Source: Prorocentrum cordatum
Lineage: Eukaryota > Sar > Dinophyceae > Prorocentrales > Prorocentraceae
Reading direction: 5' to 3'
DNA: 64,000 nucleotides
Assembly (NCBI GenBank): GCA_963575745.1
Contig: CAUYUJ010001412.1
Coordinates: forward strand, 27,287-91,286
In this document: one piece after another, positions 1-8,064 of the stretch
Numbering within the stretch: the stretch's first letter is position 1
How the letters are laid out: each line of letters starts with the position of its first letter
Notes under the pieces: generated by a model
Databases searched by the model: none
What the model was told of the DNA's origin: nothing
What the model saw: only the letters and a program-made list of their open reading frames with translations
Made by a program: the position numbers and the translations under genes

Positions 1-139
1 CGCTTGATATATTTTAGTCATGTTGGGCGAAAGTTCTTCCTCATCTCCCTCTTCAACTGGAATTCGCTCACCTGGCACTTCAGTCCTCACCTTTACTCCT
101 TCTAGCTCAAGCTCTTTCACAATTATCTCTGCATGCCTT
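1..139 (-). CDS. Continuation of copia RT reading frame after a 1-nt frame break (partial)
   Basis: The RT frame ends in a stop at 123-125, but a different frame is open from about 139 to the window edge. It continues the sense of the RT with the block RHAEIIVKELELEG, the kind of segment that follows the palm/thumb in copia elements of dinoflagellates. The two frames meet around positions 136-142, where one base appears to be missing. The rest of the thumb and RNase H would lie to the left of the window. A sequencing deletion could look the same. Confidence 0.6.
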
Positions 140-1124
140 GATCTGCCTCATACCTCAATCCTTCCTGGGTCCATTCCACAATCCTGTTAAGAATTCTGAT
201 CGCTTTCATGTCCTCCTTCCCTGGTCCAAGTCGTCCTCTCACTTTCACTTCAAACTCCTCCTTAATTTTATTTTCAAACCAGTCGAGATCATGATCACCT
301 CCTAACAGCGTGAAATCATCTCCATGAACTGTTAACCATAACGCTCGACTCTCATGCTTGAACACACAGGGTGACGCAATTCCGCTCTTGAACCCAGCCT
401 CGTTAGCAAAATCCATGTAACAGTCCTCCCAGTTACTCGCAGCGTCTCTGGTTCCGTACATTGATTTTAACAGCTTTCCGCACATACCTGGTTCATAGTC
501 TTCGTCTGGTAACCTGATAAATATGTCTTTCTTTGCTGGAGCGTAGAAGTAAGCTCGTTTGATGTCAATGAATGCTAGCTTTAATCCTTTTTCACGCTCA
601 CCGTTCGTGAATCCAACTCCCTCGGTAACTGCCATTGAGAAAAGCAGCTTTTGTGCTTCCAGCGGAGGTGTGGCTGCGAATAGGTTCTTTTCTTTGGAGT
701 TGTATTTAACTTGCTGGGCTACCAGCCTTGATCTGTGGTCTGGGCTTAACTCATCTCCTTTGTTGATGTCTATCCATCTGGTTCCGATGGGCGCCTTCCC
801 CGTAATTTGCCAGCACACTTCCTCTTTCACTTTCTCGTAAACTCTGTGTTTTCTGAATTGTTCCATTTCTTCTTGACGCGCTTGCACAGTCAATTTAGGG
901 TCGAGCTCGTTTCCCGTGACATCATCCCAAGCTTGAGTAATCTCTTCATTTTCTATGTGGACAACGTTGATCGCGTTCATTGGGAGAGGGTTAACTGTGC
1001 CAGTTCTTTCGCACGCCTCACACGTACTAGGCGTCTTAAGCCATCCCTCATGCTCACATGCACAGCATTTCCACTTGTGTGGAGCAATTTCGCCGACAGC
1101 TTCATACGTAAGGTGGTGGAGGTG
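123..1124 (-). CDS. Copia reverse transcriptase with an N-terminal zinc-finger segment
   Basis: The first ATG is at 978-980, giving 285 residues, but the same frame is open back to 1124 and that stretch looks coding: it holds a W-x-C-x2-C … C-x2-C pattern like a RanBP2-type zinc finger, then a short linker into the ATG. I therefore extend the coding region to about 1124 and treat the ATG, which overlaps the upstream stop as ATGA, as chance. RT motifs are clear: GTRWIDINKG, RLVAQQVKYN, then LAFIDIKRAYFYA with the first catalytic Asp (about residue 140 from the ATG), the LLKSMYGTRDA block and VHGDDF with the Asp pair (about residue 220). The HGDD form replaces the usual YVDD. The protein copies element RNA into DNA inside particles. 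A frame break near 139 removes the rest of the domain, so this copy should be inactive. Confidence 0.85.
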   Translation of the reverse strand, partial: HLHHLTYEAVGEIAPHKWKCCACEHEGWLKTPSTCEACERTGTVNPLPMNAINVVHIENEEITQAWDDVTGNELDPKLTVQARQEEMEQFRKHRVYEKVKEEVCWQITGKAPIGTRWIDINKGDELSPDHRSRLVAQQVKYNSKEKNLFAATPPLEAQKLLFSMAVTEGVGFTNGEREKGLKLAFIDIKRAYFYAPAKKDIFIRLPDEDYEPGMCGKLLKSMYGTRDAASNWEDCYMDFANEAGFKSGIASPCVFKHESRALWLTVHGDDFTLLGGDHDLDWFENKIKEEFEVKVRGRLGPGKEDMKAIRILNRIVEWTQEGLRYEADQGMQR

Positions 1125-4100
1125 TTAACTGGCCCCGTAAACATCCTCCTTCTCTCTTTCCCTGTGATCTCATTCACGGGCCTGTCCTCGATAATTTTCC
1201 CGGTGTCTATGTTAGCGGTTATTCTCCTAATGCATGAACTCCATTGTGGTCCACTTGGTCCCGGCAACATAAATCTTTGTGTTCCATAGTCTCTCCTCGT
1301 CCACGTTAACTGGTGCTTGTGCTTTCTATCTTCGTTCTCATGTTCACATGCCCAGTTAATCTCGCCAATCTGCGCCTCACTTTGTTCTTCTTCTTCGACT
1401 TCCATGTTTGCTGCTTCTTCTTCTTTAAATGCACCCCCTTGACGGCCGTCGATCTTCATTTGCTTTATAAGTCCTTTCAGTATCGCTCGACACAGTTTAT
1501 CTGGATAGACCTCTGATCTGTGCGTCCTACTGCCACAAGTTAACTCGATGTGTCGATGTTGCCCTTTACATTTCCAACTTAACTCATGTCCGATGGCTGA
1601 ACTGTTCGTCATGAACTTGGTAGGTTTCTTAATGTACATCTCTTCGCCTTTGACCACCTGCTTTAAGTCGTAACGGCACAAATCTCCATCATATACTTTG
1701 TCATCCTTGTTTCTGAGTAGCCGTTGCACTGTTGAAGTGCCCCAGCTGGTTGCTCCTGCAGGGTGTTCAAACAGAAAGTATAACCCATTTCGCCGTTGAA
1801 TTTCACAAAGCTCCATCGCGAACGTCAAATGCTTGATCCCGTAATCCAACATCTGTTTCACGCGGTCGGCACCTAATCTTTTAAAGTTAAACGATTGGAG
1901 TCTGCTGAAGGCTGCACACATGGGGCTCACCACCAGTAGTAGAGCCGCTTTGGATTTGACAATCTTTTTTGCTCTCGCACGCATGGCCGGCACATTAAAA
2001 TCCCATGGGTTACCATGTTGGTCTCGCGTCGTTAAGTCCATTGCCAATCCTGGTATCAAACCCATTTTTTCTGCCATTCCAGTAACTCTTACCGGCGAAT
2101 ACGCCTCTGTTACGTGCGCCTGAGTCTCGTGTTGGCGCGCTCCATGGAGCCTGGTGGCTCTCCTTACCTCGTTTAATTGGCGCACGATGTTCAGTTCACC
2201 ACTTGTCAACCATTCAACCAATTCAGAGTCAAATCCCATCATGTTGAGCCCCACCTTGATGTCGTTTACTTCTGACATTTCTTCATCTTGTTCCATGTCA
2301 AGTTGCCGATGCTGAGTTGCCTGTTGATCTTCTTCGTCATGATCGTCCTCCGCTTTTCGTTTAATGGGTTCATTCGGGGGATCTTTCATTTCTTCATCTT
2401 CTACTTCGAACTCGGTCCATCCGGTCCAGTAACCGTTAAAGGGGTTTCCCATAGCCCATGTTTGATCGTCTCCATCTTTACCATACCAAGCATCTTCGTG
2501 CTCATGTATCTTGCCGCTGTCAATCATGATCGCGTGGGTATATCTTTTAGGCTTAAGTTTGTCCCAGTCCACTGGACACCCACCATTGGTGGGGAAGGCT
2601 AACTCTTTCCTCGGTCGTCGGTGCTGACATATAACTTTGTTCCCCTTTATTACCCACTCGTCCTTAGGTTCCTCAACTTTGGCGCTCGGCGGGGGCGGTA
2701 CATTGATCCTCATTTTCTTCGCTCGACTTTCTGATTCTTGTTCACGATTTTCTGGTGCACGACTTTTACTCTCAAGCCTTAACTGGGCAGACGCTAATCT
2801 TGCTTGGATGTTCGGGCTCTCTTGTTTCTTTAACCATTCAATAACTCGAGCCCTGCAATCGGCGTTGTGCGGTTTGTGCTCCTTGTCTCCTCTCACGAGG
2901 CATTTGCATCCGTAACACCCTGGCGTCGGTCCCATTTTCAAGTATTCGTGCTTTTTAACTGCAATTCCTCTTGCAATGAGTGGCTTCGTCTCAGGCGCAG
3001 TTAACTCTTGCTCTGGTAGATCCATGGGTACCATGATCCTAGACTGTAATTCCATTCCCGCGGTGCTTGGGTCAGGCTGCCAAGGTAATCCCTTTATTTC
3101 GGTAATCTCGGCAATATTCCATCTCTCAGCACCACTTCCTTTTCTTTTAAACTCGTGCGCCTTGATTGCGCCATGGGGCGTCCCAATAATCAGCTCTTGA
3201 CTCTTCTCGTTTATGCCCAGGAACACTCCACTTTCCCATCTCATTTCGAGCTTCTCACGGCCTTTGTGCGCAGGAGTCTTTAAATACATGACACACTCAC
3301 CGAACTCTGGGATTTGCTTGTTAAATTGTCGTCCCCTGCACCTCTCATGAGCCGTCTTCCCATCCGTGTCCATAGTGAACTTGTTAATCAAAGAGGACGC
3401 ATAACTCACCAGCCAAGGTATTATCTGATGGCTTTCTCCAAACTCAGTTTTATAATTGGCGTCCAAGGCGCTCTTTAACGTTCTGACCTGGCCCTGCACC
3501 GTTCTAACGGCTCTCTCAATTTCGCCGTTGGCCTTTGAGTCTCCCACTGGGCTGACCTCAACTCCCATGTCAAGATCACACGAAGCTTTAATCCTATTGG
3601 CCAATGCTGTGATTGCCGCTTCCCCATCACTTTTGAGTATCACTTTCTTGTATCCGGTAAAACTTATCATGTCACATCCTACTTTTACCGAGTACGAGTC
3701 CACTCCCTTTTTCATTAACACTCTGCTCCAAGTCAATTTGGTCTCTCTGCAATGCATGACCAAAATTGGGTTGCCACTGCTGCTGCTTTCACCTTCATCT
3801 TTTCTTCCTTTAAGCCACATGTAGTCCATTGAAATTACTGGCACGTTCCCGTTCACCTCTCTTTTGCGTCTACGGTGATTGCGTCTGCGAGCTTTTCCTC
3901 TGACGCAATGTGGGCACCAGCTTCGGTAAGGTAGATGCGTCGTGTTATGCGCTTCAACTTCCTCTTTTGAGGGCCTCATGTCACAGTAAACTTTATTTGG
4001 TAACTCTGCTTCATCACTCACAAATACATCTTCCACATCACTTAACTCACTGTCGTTGCCCCCACTTTCACTCCCTTCGTCTCCTTCGGTATTAAAGACG

Positions 4101-4183
4101 TTTAAGTTTTCGCTTGGTCTTACGGGTGACGGGGGGCTTAGTAGAACAGATCCGCCTCCAGGGTTCCCGGCCGCGGAAAACCC
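977..4183 (-). CDS. Copia integrase fused to a cytosine-methyltransferase-like domain
   Basis: This frame is open from 4183 to a stop at 977-979 and has no suitable ATG near its start, so it is probably reached by frameshifting from the protease frame. Counting from codon 4034-4036 (GTG): a short zinc finger H30-x3-H34-x6-C41-x2-C44 is followed by the DDE core with D71 (VISMDY), D137 (LKSDGE) and E174 (ANGEIER). A Cys/His cluster (CYGCKC … H … C) lies near residue 375. After a long acidic linker comes a second domain at about 640-850 with AEKMGLIPGLAMDL, SPMCAAFSRLQ (about 703) and FLFEHP (about 750). These resemble motifs I/II, IV (PC..FS) and VI of C5-cytosine methyltransferases, with Met before the Cys. 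The integrase inserts element cDNA; the second domain's activity is untested. The last 45 residues, below about 1117, look out of frame. Confidence 0.88.
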   Translation of the reverse strand, partial: GFSAAGNPGGGSVLLSPPSPVRPSENLNVFNTEGDEGSESGGNDSELSDVEDVFVSDEAELPNKVYCDMRPSKEEVEAHNTTHLPYRSWCPHCVRGKARRRNHRRRKREVNGNVPVISMDYMWLKGRKDEGESSSSGNPILVMHCRETKLTWSRVLMKKGVDSYSVKVGCDMISFTGYKKVILKSDGEAAITALANRIKASCDLDMGVEVSPVGDSKANGEIERAVRTVQGQVRTLKSALDANYKTEFGESHQIIPWLVSYASSLINKFTMDTDGKTAHERCRGRQFNKQIPEFGECVMYLKTPAHKGREKLEMRWESGVFLGINEKSQELIIGTPHGAIKAHEFKRKGSGAERWNIAEITEIKGLPWQPDPSTAGMELQSRIMVPMDLPEQELTAPETKPLIARGIAVKKHEYLKMGPTPGCYGCKCLVRGDKEHKPHNADCRARVIEWLKKQESPNIQARLASAQLRLESKSRAPENREQESESRAKKMRINVPPPPSAKVEEPKDEWVIKGNKVICQHRRPRKELAFPTNGGCPVDWDKLKPKRYTHAIMIDSGKIHEHEDAWYGKDGDDQTWAMGNPFNGYWTGWTEFEVEDEEMKDPPNEPIKRKAEDDHDEEDQQATQHRQLDMEQDEEMSEVNDIKVGLNMMGFDSELVEWLTSGELNIVRQLNEVRRATRLHGARQHETQAHVTEAYSPVRVTGMAEKMGLIPGLAMDLTTRDQHGNPWDFNVPAMRARAKKIVKSKAALLLVVSPMCAAFSRLQSFNFKRLGADRVKQMLDYGIKHLTFAMELCEIQRRNGLYFLFEHPAGATSWGTSTVQRLLRNKDDKVYDGDLCRYDLKQVVKGEEMYIKKPTKFMTNSSAIGHELSWKCKGQHRHIELTCGSRTHRSEVYPDKLCRAILKGLIKQMKIDGRQGGAFKEEEAANMEVEEEEQSEAQIGEINWACEHENEDRKHKHQLTWTRRDYGTQRFMLPGPSGPQWSSCIRRITANIDTGKIIEDRPVNEITGKERRRMFTGPVNTSTTLRMKLSAKLLHTSGNAVHVSMRDGLRRLVRVRRAKELAQLTLSQ

Positions 4184-4923
4184 TCAGTCACGTTCACTTC
4201 ACTCCTGGGATTGACGACTTCCGCTGGTCCCTTCGGCACCGTGATGTTGAACTGGAATGTGCCATTCTTTTCGTGGATGGCTGTTAACTTGCCAGTCGCC
4301 TTGTTCATGATGTGGCTCAGGGACCTCCCGTTAGGGTCCTTGTCGAACACCACTCTGTTTCCAGCGTTTACCATTTCTCTGACCGATCCTAGGACCTTGT
4401 TGACCTCTGCTACCTGAATTGGCATACTGACTGCGTTCCCATGCTCATTTTTACCTGTGATCACGCGTTGACCATAATTCTTTATCGTGGTTCCATTCGC
4501 TGCACTGTAGTGTCGTCCCTGCTTTGACGCGTCCGTATGTTTAATAGGGAAATGAGTGCCAACTTTGGGGGGCCCCACTGTGTTGTAGGCGCCGGAGTCC
4601 ACGGTGACCACGATCGTCTCATGTGTTGTACTTGGCGGTGGCACCGCGTTAATCTCTGGATCACATCCCCGCATCTCAATTAGCCCACTTTCCTTGCATT
4701 TCGCCAGCCAACTTTTTTCCTGCCTCACGCTTTTACTTATTCTTTGATCCCACTGACTAGCATGATGACGGTCCCCGTTGTACTGGTGTTCCTGATAGAT
4801 TCTTCTCAAGTTTACCGCGTTGTCACGCGCCGTCTTCCTTCTGGCGTAATAGGGCAGGTCCCATTTCTCGTTAACCTCCTCGATCGCAGTCTGGTCTAGC
4901 GACACGTTCATTGCTTCCTTCAT
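4138..4923 (-). CDS. Copia protease (retropepsin-like aspartic protease)
   Basis: The ORF of 261 residues starts at the ATG 4921-4923, which overlaps the gag stop TGA as ATGA. The active-site motif VTVDSGA is at about residue 109, preceded by a hydrophobic strand (TIVV) as in retropepsins. The flap/core region follows, with NGTTIKNYGQRVI and a later GNRVVFDKDPNGRS segment typical of copia proteases. It should dimerise and cut the Gag-Pol polyprotein. The N-terminal 100 residues are basic, perhaps a linker or capsid tail. The -1 frame is also open upstream to 4995, so both re-initiation at the ATGA and a frameshift are possible ways to express it. Confidence 0.85.
   Translation of the reverse strand: MKEAMNVSLDQTAIEEVNEKWDLPYYARRKTARDNAVNLRRIYQEHQYNGDRHHASQWDQRISKSVRQEKSWLAKCKESGLIEMRGCDPEINAVPPPSTTHETIVVTVDSGAYNTVGPPKVGTHFPIKHTDASKQGRHYSAANGTTIKNYGQRVITGKNEHGNAVSMPIQVAEVNKVLGSVREMVNAGNRVVFDKDPNGRSLSHIMNKATGKLTAIHEKNGTFQFNITVPKGPAEVVNPRSEVNVTEGFPRPGTLEADLFY
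4177..4183 (-). other. Candidate -1 ribosomal frameshift heptamer between protease and integrase
   Basis: On the minus strand the bases read G GGT TTT, with GGT and TTT as codons of the protease frame. This is the X-XXY-YYZ form of eukaryotic -1 slippery sites. A -1 slip here enters the integrase frame, whose upstream stop (TGA at 4184-4186) lies just before the heptamer. The protease frame ends at 4138, leaving a 46-nt overlap. The downstream RNA is very GC-rich (CCGCGGCCGGG … CCCTGGAGGCGG) and could fold, but no pseudoknot was modelled. A one-base deletion in the same G/T run would give the same picture. Confidence 0.5.
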
Positions 4924-6740
4924 CTCGACGCTGAGAACGTGCTGTGGTTGACCAAACGAGGTGGTTTGTTCATGTTCACTACAGGCTTCTCTTGCTCAAC
5001 TTCATTGGCGGTCTTCTTGGAGCCCGGACAGTTAATGGCAATATGCCCTTTTCCGCCACACTTGTAACATTCACGTTCACTGTGCGGGGTAAATTTCCCT
5101 TGGCTTCCGTAGCTTCCTCCCCACGAGCTACTTCCTTTACCCCCTTGTTTGCCTCCGATCTTACCTTTCACATAGGACCCGTAAGTGGCTCGGTAACCTT
5201 TGCCTTTTCCGCCCTTGCCACCTTTACCTCCTTTGGTGAACTGCTTGGGTCTCGTGCAGTTCCTGGCTAAATGGCCCATGCCTCCACAATTGTAACACCT
5301 GGGGCCCGTTCCTTTACCCTTACCTTTGTTCACGGCGTCTATTTCTTCATATTCTCCACCGTCACTTTCATGGGCCCAGGGCCCGTGATTCCACGATCCA
5401 TCCTCTGACCACCAGTTTCCATCTTCGTCGACCCATCCTGTTTGGCCCCAAACGTTTTCGGACCCTTGACTCATCTCGTTGATATTCCCAATGTCCATTG
5501 CATCCTTATTTTTTGTATCTGAGTCAAGTTTCTTTTTACGCGCCCAGTCTTCGCACTTTGAGTATAATTTCTGAAATGAGTCAATGTTAAGCGCGTCAGG
5601 CGTTCGCCAACATGCCTGCTGCCATTCGTCAAGCCAATCGTTCGCGTGCACCATTATGGCCCTGAGCGCGGTGACTTTGAAAGGAAGAGGCAGCGAGTAA
5701 TCTTTGCCATATTTCTCAAGATTTTCTGCCAAAGCGCTCCATTCCTCAAGTCTGGTAACGGTGTCGGTGATCTTCTTGGGCGGTTCAGGATTCATGGCAC
5801 GCGTCATTTCTGATGATAAGGTCGCACCGGTTACTGCCGAGTACCATTTGTAAACCTTTTGCCAAGCCATGATTCCATCTCCATCCATCAGTCCCTTTAA
5901 TTTTCCTCTGACCTCCGCACCTTCAAGTTTCTCGTTCAGAATGTACCATAAGTCTTCTTCCATTTGAGTCTTGTCTCCTTCGGTAAACTCATAATCGCCT
6001 TTGTTGTCGTCCTCGGCTTGTTTGGCTTGACTTGCCTTCAGGTGCTCGCTTGCAGTTAATCGACCGTTCATTATGCGTATGATGTCATCATCGTCCTCTT
6101 CTGGCACAACTCCGTCAAGCGTCTCCAGCTTCTTGTTTAGCATTTTCAGTGCCGGTCGGTAACTCGGCTTCACTTGGGCTAGTGCGTTCAAGAATTTGTC
6201 GTTCCAGTCTCTGAACTTCGCTCTTTCCCCACTGAAGTTCTTTAGCGCCTGTAATGCTTTATATTCGCTTATCGGTTTACTGCTCCCGTGCTTGTTTCCG
6301 CTTCCTCCTTTGATTGCTTCCGAGGTCTGACCGAACCTTTCGATTAACTTTTCTTGTGCTTCACTGTTAGTCTCCAACTCGGTGACTCTTTCCACCAGTC
6401 TGCGAGCATCCCTTTCGAGCGCAGCGTTTCTCTTCGTGATCGCTAACAGCATACTGTTGGTCTTGTGGGCACTTTGTAACATTTGGAATGCTTCGGCGTT
6501 CGATACTTCCCTTCGGTCCTGTGCTACTCGCTCGTTAATGAACGTTGCGAGTCCAAAGTGGTTCGCGAGTAGCGCCGTTTGAACGTAACTGAAGTCTCCG
6601 TTCACGTATGCTTGCTCGCACAGATCGTTGAATCGATTCGGATCCATGTTGACCCATGCATCTCTGTCTGCCGGTACATTGAGATTAACTGGCGGGTCGC
6701 CCTGTCCAGGTCTGGCCGCAGCTGCCGCTGCCGCTGCCAT
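4920..6740 (-). CDS. gag: Copia Gag (capsid/nucleocapsid)
   Basis: An uninterrupted 606-residue ORF starts with ATG at 6738-6740 in a good context (GCCATGG) and ends with TGA at 4920-4922. The N-terminus is alanine-rich. A heptad-rich stretch at about 95-150 (DARRLVERVTELE) suggests a coiled coil. The middle (about 170-420) is a helical capsid-like domain with W-rich helices. The C-terminal third is Gly/Lys-rich with two CCHC zinc knuckles, CYNCGGMGHLARNC (about 480) and CYKCGGKGHIAINC (about 557), both C-x2-C-x4-H-x4-C, which bind element RNA in Ty1/copia and retroviral Gags. It should form the particle in which reverse transcription occurs. This is the one element gene with no visible break. 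Confidence 0.92.
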   Translation of the reverse strand: MAAAAAAAARPGQGDPPVNLNVPADRDAWVNMDPNRFNDLCEQAYVNGDFSYVQTALLANHFGLATFINERVAQDRREVSNAEAFQMLQSAHKTNSMLLAITKRNAALERDARRLVERVTELETNSEAQEKLIERFGQTSEAIKGGSGNKHGSSKPISEYKALQALKNFSGERAKFRDWNDKFLNALAQVKPSYRPALKMLNKKLETLDGVVPEEDDDDIIRIMNGRLTASEHLKASQAKQAEDDNKGDYEFTEGDKTQMEEDLWYILNEKLEGAEVRGKLKGLMDGDGIMAWQKVYKWYSAVTGATLSSEMTRAMNPEPPKKITDTVTRLEEWSALAENLEKYGKDYSLPLPFKVTALRAIMVHANDWLDEWQQACWRTPDALNIDSFQKLYSKCEDWARKKKLDSDTKNKDAMDIGNINEMSQGSENVWGQTGWVDEDGNWWSEDGSWNHGPWAHESDGGEYEEIDAVNKGKGKGTGPRCYNCGGMGHLARNCTRPKQFTKGGKGGKGGKGKGYRATYGSYVKGKIGGKQGGKGSSSWGGSYGSQGKFTPHSERECYKCGGKGHIAINCPGSKKTANEVEQEKPVVNMNKPPRLVNHSTFSASR

Positions 6741-6935
6741 GGCAACCGCGCTCCGCTACCATGCAAAACCCCGAGGAGGGTTCTGCACGGGAGCTTGGCG
6801 ACAATGATAACGATAGGTCACCTTTGTACTCCCGAACGGCACAACTGGTCGATGTGGATTCGACCGTTAAACACTTGAGCCAAAGGCAGCGGGGTTACTA
6901 TTCCTCCCCTGTCACACGCATGCTTGCATGTTAAC
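6741..6935 (-). other. 5' leader of the copia element with a spliced-leader-like core
   Basis: This stretch lies between the gag ATG and a (CCT)n tract. On the minus strand, bases 6887-6874 read GCCTTTGGCTCAAG. They match the 3' end of the dinoflagellate spliced leader (GCCATTTTGGCTCAAG) except for two missing bases. Upstream of this are about 40 nt to the triplet repeat, beginning near 6932 with TGTTAACATGC, which could be an LTR start. No primer-binding site complementary to a tRNA 3' end could be recognised. Confidence 0.45.
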
Positions 6936-7001
6936 ACCTCCTCCTCCTCCTCCTCCTCCTCCTCCTCCTCCTCCTCCTCCTCCTCCTCTCACACACACAC
7001 A
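6936..7001. repeat. (CCT)n followed by (CA)n microsatellite at the copia 5' boundary
   Basis: About 17 copies of CCT are followed directly by ACACAC. The tract marks the 5' end of the retroelement as read on the minus strand, where it appears as (AGG)n. A similar (CCT)n tract abuts the spliced-leader relic at 63536. Confidence 0.95.
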
Positions 7002-7099
7002 CTTCCTCTGCCTACCCTGCCACGTTGTCCTTTACTTCCTCCTCCTGTGATTACACATTCCGTCGCCATCGACGGCCAAAACCTTCAGGGTCGGCGGCC

Positions 7100-7690
7100 C
7101 CGGCCGTAAGGCCTTCACACTATATTGGGGGCCTTTTGGACCCTTTTGTAACTCTTGGGCAGTTTTTGGGCCAGCCCAGTCCCTACACACAAGCCGCCCA
7201 GACCCCATACCGCCTCTTCGGGCACGCTTGGTTGGAGCCCTCTTTAAGCTCTGTTGGGGCCGGCTGGTGGCCTCGTGGGCCGTCTTGGGGCCCTCTTGGG
7301 CCGTCTTGGGGCCGTCTTGGGCCATTTTCGGCCCCTGTGCCTCTGGGGCTGTCTTGGGACGATCTTTGGGGCCTCTTGGGCCGTCTTGGGCCCCCTTTGG
7401 GGCGCTTCTGGGGCCGTCATGGGACGATCTTTGGGGCCTCTTGGGCCGTCTGGGGCCCTTCTGGGACTGAAAAAGGGAGAACCCGAAAACCATGCAAAAA
7501 CAATAAGGAAATCGATGTGTTTGGCCTCCTGAGGCCCTCTCGGGGGCCCGCTTGACGGCCTCTGGAGCCGTCTCGAGACAGTCTTGGATTGTCTGGAGAC
7601 CATCTAAAGCTCTCTTGGGGCCGTCTTGGGGCCCTCTGAAGCAGTTTTGGCACCCTCCCAGGCTGTCCTGGGGCCCTCTGGCCGGTTCAC
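7100..7690 (+). repeat. GC-rich minisatellite (GGGGCCGTCTTGGGCC-type units)
   Basis: Imperfect units of about 16-18 bp such as GGGCCGTCTTGGGGCC repeat about 30 times. All frames stay open and translate into strings such as GPSWGPLGPSW or GPKTAQEGPK, which explains the many overlapping ORFs here. I do not regard these as genes. A diverged piece of similar sense, inverted, may lie at about 47210-47400. Confidence 0.85.
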
Positions 7691-7935
7691 CCGAAGACAC
7701 GGGCCATGGGAGCCGCCCGGGAGCGGCTCCACTCGAAAAAATACTAGCGAAACGGGCCATTACATCCATTCGACCCCGCCTCGCCCTCCTCTGCACTCCT
7801 CCCTAAAGGGCTTCGCCCCGACTCAACGTCCATCACTCGTGCCTCGCTCTTGCCGTCACCTGGCAGATTAATCAGTGATACCTGCTACGTCCTTCCTCCC
7901 TCCCACTCTCCTCCCGCCCACGCTCCTCCCGCCCT
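7691..7935. other. No gene seen; downstream intron of the Brr2-type gene
   Basis: The region holds the end of the minisatellite and GC-rich unique DNA. If the helicase exon to its right is real, this is the start of its next intron. The next exon was not found to the left, where the minisatellite and copia element lie. Confidence 0.5.
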
Positions 7936-8064
7936 GTCCTGGCGAGTCTGGATGGTGCCGAGCACGAGCTCGGCGTTGATGAGGTCGGGCAGGGCGCTGA
8001 GGAGCTGGGACTCGATGGGCAGCTGCGCGCAGTTCAGCGACAGGTAGTACTGCAGCTCGCTGTG
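7936..8064 (-). CDS. BRR2: Brr2-type U5 snRNP helicase, internal exon (after GRAGR motif)
   Basis: The exon translates to [10 protein letters not shown] … [14 protein letters not shown] … [10 protein letters not shown]. These blocks follow the RecA2 GRAGRPQYD motif in Brr2/SNRNP200 and related Ski2-like helicases; 'ELQYYLSL' and 'QLPIESQ' fit Brr2 better than ASCC3. It begins right after a pyrimidine-rich acceptor (CCTTTCAG, 8065-8072) and ends near 7936-7941, where the reading becomes a GC repeat; the donor is uncertain (GA or GC after CAG or AGG). Brr2 unwinds U4/U6 RNA to activate the spliceosome in the nucleus. The segment starts the winged-helix region. One residue block (NCAQ for the usual NQQ) is slightly unusual. 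Only this and the next exon are visible, so a fragment or pseudogene is possible. Confidence 0.75.

Larger units (their letters stand above)
1..6935 (-). mobile_element. Ty1/copia LTR-type retrotransposon, truncated by the window edge
   Basis: Read on the minus strand, the gene order is gag, protease, integrase, methyltransferase-like domain and reverse transcriptase. Integrase before RT is the copia order. The element runs off the left edge, so RNase H and the 3' LTR are outside. No LTR could be delimited: the only copy of the 5' side lies at about 6741-6935 and has no partner in the window. The 5' limit near 6935 is inferred from a TGTTAACA-type start abutting a (CCT)n tract. Reading frame changes occur near 4180 (possible programmed slip), near 1117 and near 139 (probably mutations), so the copy is likely inactive. 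The coding part has many synonymous-looking A/T third positions and less GC than the rest of the window. Confidence 0.93.

Noticed and set aside
977-980. ATGA overlap of integrase stop and RT start as a re-initiation site
   Set aside because: The RT frame upstream of this ATG already codes for a zinc-finger-like segment, so the true frame switch is near 1117 and the overlap is chance.
7100-7690. Long overlapping ORFs in all frames (GPSWGPLG, GPKTAQEGPK)
   Set aside because: They are translations of a 16-18-bp minisatellite; every frame is equally open.
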